Positions 55,490 through 64,000 of a DNA stretch of 64,000 nucleotides are shown one piece after another. Position numbers and translations under genes: made by a program. How positions within the stretch are numbered: position 1 is the stretch's first letter; each line of letters opens with the position of its first letter. The DNA lies in assembly GCA_958295665.1 (NCBI GenBank), contig OY282559.1:264158057-264222056 (forward strand), written 5' to 3'. The DNA is from Tipula vernalis (lineage: Eukaryota; Arthropoda; Insecta; Diptera; Tipulidae). Under the pieces are notes generated by a model. It did no database searches, was not told the origin of the DNA, and saw only the letters and a list, made by a program, of their open reading frames with translations.

Positions 55490-57159
55490 AATCGCGAGTT
55501 ACGTTTTAGATACGGTCGAGTTGAGACCAGCGTTTTTAGTCAAGTTTGAATGTGACTTAAGCGCAGATAATCAACACCTCAAAATGGGTTTTTTAATTCA
55601 TTTTTTTTTTGAATAAATTAAATATGTACATAGTTAACTGCCGTTTGGCCAAAGTTTTCTGTATTGAAATCTTAGACAAATTAGCAATTTAATTAAATTA
55701 AAAAAATATATGTAAACAATTGAAAGTTTTATTTATTTTATATGAGTTTAATTTGTATTTTGGTTAAAATTTCCTGTAGATCCATGATTAGATTAATTAA
55801 TATGAGGTGATTTTTTTTTATAGTATTTAAGTGAAAATTATTAATTTTTGTATGTACATACTTTGAATGATAACTACATAATAATTAAATAAATATAAAT
55901 TGTGAATAATTTACGGTACATATAATTTACTATGTAAATAAATCTATATTTAGCAAAAAAAAAAAATTAAAAAATTTTAAAAGAAGTGTTTGCTTTGGTT
56001 AGTACGGTTGTTTTGTTTGGATTTTTTTTTTTTGAAAAGTTCGCTTTGCGAGTTCCACATAGGGAACTTTAAGTGACGAGTAGGACATTATGATTTTTTG
56101 GTGGTCCGTATACAAGGCCGGAAATTAGAATCAAAATGAAAAAAAAAAAAAAAAAACATATACAAAGAAGATTTAAAAAAAAAAAGGTAAGAAAAAATTT
56201 TATATCGTGAAATTGGAGGTGGCCGTGATATCGGTGTAAACCGTTGGAAACGCAACCAGGCCAGTTAGGCCGGTGCATAAATGTGTGGTAGAAGTCAGTC
56301 CTGGCTATCCAGCGCGTTTTGAGGGGGATCCTGCGTCGACTGTGAGCAGATCGGGTTGATCTGATTAGAGGTATTGTGTCCTTGGAAAAAAAACGGAAAT
56401 GTATGATTTCTTCTTTTGCTCATGTTCTTCTGAAAGATATTGTTTTTTGATAGTTTCATATTGTAATCGTACAATTTTTTTTTTCACTAATGTAATTTTC
56501 ATAATAAACCCTGATTATAACGTAATTCTAAAATTTGGAAGTATTTTTTCCTAATAGTTACGCAATATTGTGAGCCAAATATTTCTTTTATCATATATCC
56601 TTTATCCATATTTCTTTTATTATATAAACTTTTTTCAGCTTTCGCGTGGTATATCATACATACATCACACCACCATTCATTCTATTTTTTTTTTTCTTTT
56701 CTGCTCCAAATTTGAGTGATTCTGTAAATTTTTTTTTTTTTTTTAATTTTACTGGTTCGTTAGAGTTTCTTTCCTTCATCTTATTTCTGTCATGGTCATG
56801 GTCCGTTGGCTTCTGGTCCTATAATTACCGTTTTTTTATTAATTCTTTTTCTTGCAGTTTTGACAGACACAGTTGTATTATTTATTTGATTTTTACAGCT
56901 CTCTTTTATATAACAACTTTTGGTGGTTCTGGGGTGGCAACTCCCTAGCGTGCGCACTTATGCGAAGCCCTCTAGCGGCTCGGGGATGGCAACTCCCTAT
57001 CGAGCACAATTAGGCGAAGCCCGCTTTCGCTATTCGTGTGTTTTTCGATTAATAACACATATATTTTTTATTGCTTTTTATAGTAATACAAGTACTTTAG
57101 CTTTTAAACTTTTATTTCTATTTGGTTTACTAAAACAGAGAGGAGATACAATTTGCACC
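55490..57159. other. Low-complexity stretch, partly probable LTR of the right-hand Gypsy
   Basis: Long A- and T-runs fill 55590-56180 and 56680-56750. A GC-richer patch (56215-56380) contains GCCAGTTAGGCCGG and GATCGGGTTGATC. At 56925-57020 a unit of about 55 bp, GGCAACTCCCTA plus GCGAAGCCC, occurs twice. The open frame at 56646-56948 is the translation of T-runs. The part next to 57160 may be the outer portion of the Gypsy 3' LTR. Confidence 0.3.
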
Positions 57160-57351
57160 AAGAAACTCAAGTCGTAAGTAATGTTATTGTTTTTTTTCTG
57201 ACTTCTCTTTTTTTTTCAAAAAACAAAAAACCCTTTTTTGTTGCTTGCTACGTTTTTTAGGAATCTAAACATGGTGCGAATATTTTGTACTTAATTATTC
57301 TTAAAGGTGCATTTTTATAATTTGACAATTTTACTTTCGATCGACGCCACA
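57160..57351 (-). repeat. Shared part of the 3' LTR of Gypsy element 3
   Basis: This 192-bp block, from AAGAAACTCAAGTCG to GACGCCACA, is identical to 61695-61885 apart from one T in a homopolymer. On the minus strand it begins TGTGGCGTCGATC directly after a polypurine tract (57352-57370: GGGAGGGGAGTA on the minus strand), fixing the LTR start. The other LTR end may extend left of 57160. Confidence 0.8.
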
Positions 57352-57390
57352 AATACTCCCCTCCCAGAGAGATCGCAGATCTATCGTACT

Positions 57391-60300
57391 TCACTCGAAG
57401 CGCATGGGAGTCCTGGACACACGACGTGACCTCGTAGTTTTAGTCGCAGATTTCGGCGAAAGATCGAAGCGAACCTGCTTGCAAACTTTTGACTCTACAG
57501 TAGGTAATTTAGATACGTCAGCCGAAATTGGAAGTTGTGTTTCGTGAGTCGGTACAGGTGGTCCAGTTTGTGTAGTCTGCGTGTCTTGGTTGTCCCTGTA
57601 ACACGGTTTAAGTCGGTCGATGGAAATTTTGACATGTCTTCCATTCAAATCTAAAGTGTAAAATTTTGATGTACGATCGATAACCAAAAACGGTCCTGTA
57701 TATGGTGGTTGCAGTGATCTGCGTACTGCGTCAGTTCGTAAGAAAACGTGCGAGCAAGTAAGCAGATCTTTACTAATAAAAATTTTGTCCGTAGCATGTC
57801 GCGAAGCCGGTACAGGTCGAATTTCGTCGAAGTGTCGTTTGATGTTCGTTACAAAGTCTGACTGTAAAATTTGATCATTCGTAGTTTCCAAAAAAGCTCC
57901 TGGAACTCGCGTCGTATGTCCGAAAACAAGCTCAGCTGGCGTAGATTTCAGTTCGTCACTGTACGTTGTTCGTAGTCCAAGTAAGATTGCAGGAAGAACA
58001 TTAGTCCAATCTGTTCGATTGTAGCACATAATGGCAGACTTAATTACACGGTGCCAACGCTCGATCATACCATTATATTTTGGATTGTAACTAGTTGTTC
58101 TCCTTCGTTCAAAACCAAGTAAATTAGCCAGTTCGTGAAAAAGTTGTGATTCGAATTGCGTGCCTTGGTCTGTGACAATGGACTCTGGCACACCAAAGCG
58201 AGCTATCAAATTAAAGTAGACAGCGAAAGCGACGGTAGCAGCAGTTATATCCGGAACAGGAACCGCCTCGGGCCAGCGGGTGTATCTATCAATCAATGTG
58301 ACGCAATACCGCTGATTATCAGAAACCGGTAACGGACCAATGATGTCGAGGTGAATATTTAAAAAGCGTTGAGAGGTTAATTTATAAGTACTCAGTGGAG
58401 ATTTAGTGTGTCGAGAGACTTTAGCCTTTTGGCAAGCTACACAGTTTTGAGCCATTTTCTGGACGTCTTTATTAATCGATGGCCAAATGACATTCTGCGT
58501 CAAAAGTTTAATGGAAGCTTCGACGCTAGGATGAGAAAGGTTATGAAACGCTTCGAAAACTTTTTTCCGAAAATTTTGCGGAATGAATGGCCTAGGTGTA
58601 GTAGTTGATGTATCGTAATGAATTAAGGTTTTTGAATTGAACGCAACCGCAAATTTCTCGAATTTGAGAGCAGAGTTACTCCTTAAGATTTCTTGAAGTT
58701 CTTCGTCATTGGTCTGAGCATCTGCGATGACCGCATAATCAATACTTTCGGGAATAGAAATTTGATTAATACGTGAGAGAGTATCTGCGACGACATTATC
58801 CATGCCTGAGATGTGCTGGATATCGGTCGTAAATTGACCAATGAAATCTAAGTGTCTAAATTGACGAGGAGATGCCTTTTCCGGATTCTGATTAAAAGCG
58901 TAGATCAATGGTTTATGATCGGTGTACAGCGTGAACGTACGACCTTCGAGGAGGTGGCGAAAGTGTTTGACGCCCGAGTAAGCCGCGAGAAGTTCACGAT
59001 CATAAGCACTGTATCTTTTTTGCGTATCATTGAGACGTACTGAAAAAAACCCGAGTGGTTGCCAAGTATCTGAAATGCACTGCTGAACCACTGCTCCTAG
59101 CGCCGTATCGGAAGCGTCGACCATGATGGCCAGAGGTGCTGATGATGAAGGATGAATCAGTAAGGTAGCGTCCGTAAGTTTATTTTTGCAGTTATCGAAC
59201 GCTTCTATAGCTGCTGTCGACCACTATATTGGAACGCGACTGTTCTTTGTGTAACCTTTTAGGTAGTCGTTCAGTAATGCCTGGTCGGCAGCAGCACCAG
59301 GAATGAAGCGACGATAAAAGTTAATCATGCCTAAAAATCGTTTAAGTTGTTTTACGGTCAGTGGTCGTTCGAAATTTTTGATGACTTGAACACGTTCATG
59401 TGATGGTAAGATACCTTGTCCAGTTACCAAGTGTCCTAAAAATGTAATTTCATGTTTTGCAAAAGTGCATTTGTCGAGGTTAACTACAAGTCCGTGTTCT
59501 TCTAATTTAGAGAAGATAATTTTAACGTGTCCAAGATGTTCGTCGTAATTTTTAGAGGCAATGAGCACGTCGTCCAAATACACAAAAGCGAAGTCAAGTC
59601 CTCGTAGGACTGAGTGCATAAGACGTTGGAGCGACTGTGCTGCATTGCGAAGACCGAATGTCATTCTACAAAATTCAAAAAGTCCAAAAGGCGTCGAAAT
59701 TGCTGTTTTTGGAATGTCCGTCGGTTCGATGGGAATTTGGTGGTAGGCCTGGACAAGGTCTATCGTTGAGAAAATAGAGCAGCCCTCGAGTCGTTGTGTA
59801 AAATCTTGGAGATGTGGAATTGGGTACCGATCCGGAATCGTGATCCGATTAAGTGCTCGGAAATCTCCACATGGTCTCCGCTCTCCATCCTTTTTTAACA
59901 CCAAATGTAAGGGACTCGACCAAGGGCTGCTATTAGGTCTGCAAATCCCGCGTTTCATCATGTTTTCAAATTCTGTCTTTGCGATGATGAATTTGTCTGG
60001 TGCCAGTCGTCGTGGTTTGCACGTAATCGGTGGTCCGTTCGTCTCTAGCTTGTGAGCCACGTTATGTTTTATATTGTCGATGGTGATGTTGCCGTAAATT
60101 ACTGTCGGAAATTTTGAAATAACGTCGAACACTCCTGGGTCCATCACTGACCTGTCGATCCTTGATACAGCAGAAACATCGATGGAGGACAGCGCACCGT
60201 GTGAACACAAAGAGGTTAACGGATCTATAAGCCTTTGTCTTTGTATATCCACGAGCAAACCGGTGTTCCTCAAAAAATCTGCGCCGATAATAGGCATTGA

Positions 60301-60590
60301 CACGTCAGCAATGATAAACTCCCAGGAGATTTCGCGGCACAGTCCGATGTCAAGCTTTAAAATTTTGGTTCCATAAGCGTTTACTGTAGAGCCGTTAGCT
60401 GCAAACAACCCGAACGATGGGTCGACCCTTGGGTTCCGAACGAAGCGAGCCGGCAAGACTGAGACATCTGCGCCCGTATCTATTAAAAAATTCGTTTGCA
60501 GAAAAATTTCAAAAATTAAAAGGCGGCTGGATTTGGATAAGTCATAGCACTCCGCCAGTTGCGAATGACTTATTAATTTTTTGGCACATT
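57391..60590 (-). pseudogene. Gypsy element 3 pol (protease, RT, RNase H, integrase), one in-frame stop
   Basis: This is a single frame of about 1,066 codons on the minus strand. The protease has [20 protein letters not shown] (about 60490-60435) and [14 protein letters not shown]. The RT has [52 protein letters not shown] and the catalytic [11 protein letters not shown] (59580). A TAG at 59224-59226 interrupts it. RNase H follows with IMVDASDTALGAVVQQ, YSAYDRELLAAYSGVKHFRH and LYTDHKPL. The integrase has the zinc motif HNLSHPSVEASIKLL ... CVACQKAKV, then LDIIGPLPVSDN, VTDQGTQFESQLF and YNGMIERWHRVIKSA (D, D, E). It ends RRVSRTPMRFE with no chromodomain. It overlaps gag by about 15 nt in the -1 frame. 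All catalytic residues are intact. Without the TAG it would look functional. Confidence 0.95.
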
Positions 60591-61640
60591 ATTATCGGAA
60601 GAACTAGACCTAGATAAAAATAGACACCCGGTTTTGCATTTATGCGCTTTATCTCCGAAACGTTGATGATAATAACAAGTAAAATTATTTGCGGCAGACG
60701 GATCACCCGAATTTTGGTAATAAGAATTTCGAAAATTTGGTGAGTTTTGTCGTGAATTATTAGAACCGGATTGCGACCGAGACTTATAGTGACAATTAGA
60801 ATTTGAATTTGATCGAGATTGAGAATTGTGTTGAAAAATTTCCGATAATAATGTTTTGCGAAATTCTGAAAATTGTTGATCGATCGAAAGATTAGAATTT
60901 ACATTTGGGACAGAAGCAGGCGCCTCAAGGATATTAACCTGAGCCTGAGTCATCGTCTCATGCACATTGTCCGCTCGTTCTGCCGAGACCGCCAGGTACA
61001 CGTCATTTTCGAAAGGTGTGAGCACCATTTGAACTTGCTGCGGCAATCTTTTCATCCAAAATTGACGAAGGGTTGTATCGTTCAAATTGCTGCCAGCGTT
61101 CAATCGCATGTTGTTCAACAACTGCGACGGCTTCCTGTCTCCAAGTGTCAAGCCATGCATCAGATTGTTAAGCTTCGCCTTCTCTGACTCGCCGAGCACC
61201 CGGATCAGTTCGGTTTTAAAGGTGGTGTAAGGATGTGTACCCTTCACGCTGGTAATCAAATACGCGAGAGTGTCATGGAGTCGTGCATCCAGCGCCCCCA
61301 CCGCATGTGCGTACATCGTTGTTTCCACTGTAATACCCGCAACTAAAAACTGTTGCTCTAAAATTTCGAACCACACATTTGGATTTTGATTATGAAGTGG
61401 TTGCGGAGGTTTAAAAGCCACTCGAGCAATTAACCCACCCGCAACAGAAGAATTTGAATTTAATTGCGTCATTTGTGACGTATTATTAATGCCGCCGGCT
61501 TTGGCAATTGCTTCATTAATAACTTCCGCCAATTGCGCTGGGGACAACGTAACAAGAGCAGAACCTGTTGCCGCATTGTCTGATGTTGATGCCTCATCAT
61601 TGACGCTCGGTGGGAGAAGAGTACCTGTTATCGGGTCCAT
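60573..61640 (-). CDS. Gypsy element 3 Gag (355 aa, CHCC type)
   Basis: An uninterrupted frame starts [20 protein letters not shown]. The central part is a Gag capsid-like region ([20 protein letters not shown], then [20 protein letters not shown] and [19 protein letters not shown]). The C-terminal tail is Ser/Asn/Arg-rich and ends with [18 protein letters not shown], a C-x2-H-x9-C-x3-C motif. This CHCC knuckle in place of CCHC is the mark of the CsRn1-type Gypsy clade. Gag binds RNA and forms the retroelement particle. It lies upstream of pol, with the overlap at 60573-60590. It is possibly still translatable, but the 5' LTR/primer region to its right looks partly deleted. Confidence 0.9.
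   Translation of the reverse strand: MDPITGTLLPPSVNDEASTSDNAATGSALVTLSPAQLAEVINEAIAKAGGINNTSQMTQLNSNSSVAGGLIARVAFKPPQPLHNQNPNVWFEILEQQFLVAGITVETTMYAHAVGALDARLHDTLAYLITSVKGTHPYTTFKTELIRVLGESEKAKLNNLMHGLTLGDRKPSQLLNNMRLNAGSNLNDTTLRQFWMKRLPQQVQMVLTPFENDVYLAVSAERADNVHETMTQAQVNILEAPASVPNVNSNLSIDQQFSEFRKTLLSEIFQHNSQSRSNSNSNCHYKSRSQSGSNNSRQNSPNFRNSYYQNSGDPSAANNFTCYYHQRFGDKAHKCKTGCLFLSRSSSSDNNVPKN
60576..60582 (-). promoter_or_regulatory. Candidate -1 ribosomal frameshift heptamer (A AAA AAT)
   Basis: The last Gag codons on the minus strand are CCA AAA AAT TAA. The pol frame reads GCC AAA AAA TTA across the same bases, one nucleotide back. The heptamer A-AAA-AAT has the X-XXY-YYZ form of -1 slippery sites and abuts the Gag stop. 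A downstream pseudoknot was not evaluated. Confidence 0.5.
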
Positions 61641-61694
61641 TACGAAAAATTTAGTGAAGGTAGTGCAGGAGAAAAATAATTTTTAATTTAATTT

Positions 61695-61885
61695 AAGAAA
61701 CTCAAGTCGTAAGTAATGTTATTGTTTTTTTTCTGACTTCTCTTTTTTTTCAAAAAACAAAAAACCCTTTTTTGTTGCTTGCTACGTTTTTTAGGAATCT
61801 AAACATGGTGCGAATATTTTGTACTTAATTATTCTTAAAGGTGCATTTTTATAATTTGACAATTTTACTTTCGATCGACGCCACA
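61695..61885 (-). repeat. Shared part of the 5' LTR of Gypsy element 3
   Basis: It matches 57160-57351 except for one T. No recognisable primer binding site lies between 61640 and 61695, where the sequence is only AT-rich, so the inner end of this LTR and the primer site were probably deleted. Confidence 0.75.
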
Positions 61886-62596
61886 AACTCTTGGATTTCT
61901 TCGATGGTCCTACGTATTGTTTTTGGTATGTCCGTTGTTATGATTCTTCTTATTTTTGCTTTTCATTCATTAATTATCAATCAATAATTCTTTTGAGTGA
62001 TTAGATGATTTAAGGGTAGTGTCCTGTGGGGGCCCGTTTTCTCCATTTCTTTCCGGTCGTGCTGTTCATTCTCGGCATCGAATGGCATCGCTGACAGTCG
62101 CGACCGGAAAGGAAATTCCGGTAGGCTGGCCGATGAAAAGGAGGCCTTTGCAGCAGATTGGGCTGGGATCGTCTGGGGTTGAAAGTGTCGTTGCGAACGA
62201 GTACACCCTGCTTATTATTTTGTTTTCGGTTCCTGAAAGTAGGACATGATTAGCTCCTTTTATTTCAATTTTTGACTAGGCGGTTATTCAAGCGTAGGAT
62301 CAAGTCTGAAAAACCCCCACGCCGAACCGAAAGCTCTAGCCAGCTACTAAACCGCAATAGATCTCTGATCTTATGATTCTGTTAACAAAATTTCACGATT
62401 TCGTTACACGCAACGTATTAAATTTATGAATATTTTTATCACTCCCAATCGCTTCGCCCAGTGAAATCCCTGTATTGACAAAATAATCATTAAATAAGTT
62501 CACTATCTATACGTGTCACCATTAACTCTGTTAGCTTCAATATTTGATTTAGAGTTATTTCTATTTAGAAACTATTTTTGAACCCGACAACATTTG
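61886..62596. other. Non-coding stretch with a GC-richer patch
   Basis: A patch at 62020-62200 (GTGTCCTGTGGGGGCCC, then GACCGGAAAGGAAATTCCGG) is far more GC-rich than its surroundings and contains the palindromic CCGGAAAGGAAATTCCGG. It carries a 76-codon frame (62019-62249) with no family resemblance. It may be an untranslated piece of a retroelement. Confidence 0.3.
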
Positions 62597-62800
62597 TTCA
62601 ACAAAAATCAAAAGTCCCAAAGTCAAATGATTTTTCTCGAATGTCCTTTGTATGGAATTGATGCAAAAATTATAAAAGTATTGTTTGTTATTTATATGGC
62701 CGACCCCAAGGACCGGCCATGTCATAATTTTTACATCAAGTGCATACTACGAACATTCGATAAAAATCATTTGACTTTGGGACTTTTGATTTTTGTTGAA
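62597..62800. mobile_element. Hairpin MITE (204 bp)
   Basis: TTCAACAAAAATCAAAAGTC at the left pairs with GACTTTTGATTTTTGTTGAA at the right. Pairing continues with few mismatches through CATTTGACTTTGGGAC and GATG(C/T)AAAAATTAT to a central ATGGCCG...CGGCCAT stem (about 62695-62720). Almost the entire unit folds as one hairpin. It has no coding potential. Confidence 0.75.
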
Positions 62801-64000
62801 TAAGTTTAGTCACTTCCATCGTTTGTTCGACGATACAAAAATTGCCCAAATATATTCTATGTAGTTTATATACACTACTACATTTTTTATTATTTGCTAG
62901 GAACTTGACTTCGGTGAAAATTCTACAATTGATTGGGTCTATAAAATGATTTGATTATTTTTATAGTTCACATTTTTTTTCAGGTCCTAATTACCGTTAA
63001 TTCATTTAACGGATTCATAAGTGGTGGATTTCCTTGGATGGATTGCATCAAAAATTAAAATAACCAAATCATATAGAAATGCACAGTTATGTACTGTTCA
63101 TCATAAGGTAGCAACACGATATTTCCTTTAACTTTATGATTCTATGTGCCTTTTAAAGGGAATTCTAAAACGAGTTTTGTTGAAGTTAAGTAGTCAAGCG
63201 AAGAGATTGGCTTTAATTTAAAACTACAAGGCAATTTTTGAGTCTTGAGTTATGCTGTGTATTGTTGTTCTTATATTGTTATGACCTGGAAAATTAAGCC
63301 GCTTTAGGATCTTATCAAATTCCAACTCCAATCAAAAAACTTATAAAAAAACAAATATTACCTTTCTAACTACCTAACCAAACAAGAGATAATTCCTTTA
63401 TCTTTTTTTACCTGTATACATTTAATTGTTTTTTGGAAGACATCTTCAACCATTTAATTCACATATTATGTACAAAATGTTAGAAACAAAAAGTATTAAC
63501 TTATTTATTTTTATGAGCACAAAAGAATAATAATTTTTTATCTCATCAAAAGCAACCCACACACACCCATCCGACCTTGTATATATGATATGGATATGGA
63601 TCACAAGAAAATGAAACGTGAGACAATAAAAGTCAACGGGATTTTATTTTTCTTGACATTCCGGAAAATGTTCAAAACTGAAAAGTGTTACATTTAGGTA
63701 CAAGTATGTATATACGGGAGAAACACATTAATATGTATGTAAAAAAAAAGAAGTAAAACCGTAACTTAAAAGATTTAACATTTCTCCGTGTATTAAGAAC
63801 GATGTTTTTGTTGTATGTTACATGAGCACAATAGATAATTTAAACTTTTTTTTTTTGTTCTTTTTTCATCCTTAACATAAATTGTCTTAAGTACACGTTT
63901 CACATTTCGAGATTATTTTGTTCGTTTTTCGTAGGAAATAAAATTTAATTTTAGATATTTAATTAGAATTGATTAGAAAGTAAATTTGTTTAAAGGTTAT
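62801..64000. other. AT-rich stretch, no identified gene
   Basis: A good acceptor-like site (CACATTTTTTTTCAG, AG at about 62984) is followed by 24 open codons (VLITVNSFNGFISGGFPWMD) before a stop, but no matching donor or partner exon is visible. The remainder is AT-rich low-complexity sequence. Confidence 0.3.

Noticed and set aside
56646..56948. 100-codon frame with Phe runs
   Set aside because: Generated by homopolymer T tracts; no domain.
62985..63059. Possible exon after a good acceptor site
   Set aside because: Only 24 codons to a stop, no donor or partner exon, and no recognisable product.

Overview
This is an AT-rich eukaryotic window whose recognisable content is almost entirely transposable elements (TEs). 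The TE families (BEL/Pao with a tRNA-Tyr primer site, a CsRn1-like Gypsy with a CHCC Gag motif, I/Loa-group, CR1/Jockey-like and Penelope retroelements, piggyBac, hAT, Tc1, a DUF4817-type mariner relative, and Helitron/Helentron traces) point to an arthropod, most probably an insect. I cannot name a species. I found no convincing host gene, tRNA, rRNA or CRISPR array. The stretches without TE coding look like intergenic DNA or the inside of a very long intron.

Layout. 1-4030: two broken Gypsy elements tail to tail (+ then -). 4215-4661: a foldback MITE. 4880-5990: a duplicated unit of about 465 bp ending in ATGGTG/ATGATG simple sequence. 5991-9690: mostly anonymous AT-rich DNA with a Helitron 3' end (7204), a candidate 30-nt microexon (7820-7849) and a fragment of an uncharacterised family (8760-8894). 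9690-13680: minus-strand DNA-transposon remnants, namely an uncharacterised repeat-borne gene, a piggyBac gene with a 96-nt intron, and a hAT C-terminus. 14084-22075: BEL element 1 (-), with an I/Loa-group retroposon inserted in its gag. 25301-28552: a hairpin, a head-to-head pair of Tc1 fragments and a decayed Penelope-like element with a hammerhead-like motif. 30847-31072: another MITE. 33257-39264: BEL element 2 (-), bounded by the 5-bp duplication GCATC and also carrying an I/Loa-group remnant in its gag region. 41312-42330: a poly(A)-tailed GC-richer fragment and a Gypsy protease fragment.

42365-51091 is a clear nest: a CR1/Jockey-like reverse-transcriptase gene (-) split by BEL element 3 (+, 42548-50292, duplication ATAAA). 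The two 869-bp LTRs of BEL element 3 are about 99% identical, and its gag-pol frame is interrupted only by five in-frame stops. 51092-53585: a mariner-type transposon with terminal inverted repeats of about 480 bp, one of which contains another MITE. 53900-55320: a Helentron remnant (helicase end plus endonuclease). 57160-61885: a nearly intact Gypsy element (-) with gag and pol overlapping in a -1 frame at a slippery-type heptamer. 62597-62800: a near-complete hairpin MITE.

How the parts relate: the genes do not form a pathway. They are layers of insertions. The youngest appear to be BEL element 3 and the right-hand Gypsy (near-identical LTRs). The oldest are the Gypsy fragments at the left, the hAT and the Penelope-like remains. 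No new multi-gene system was found. The most useful leads are the precise nested insertions, the covarying palindromes, the repeated motif beside piggyBac, and the microexon-like signal.
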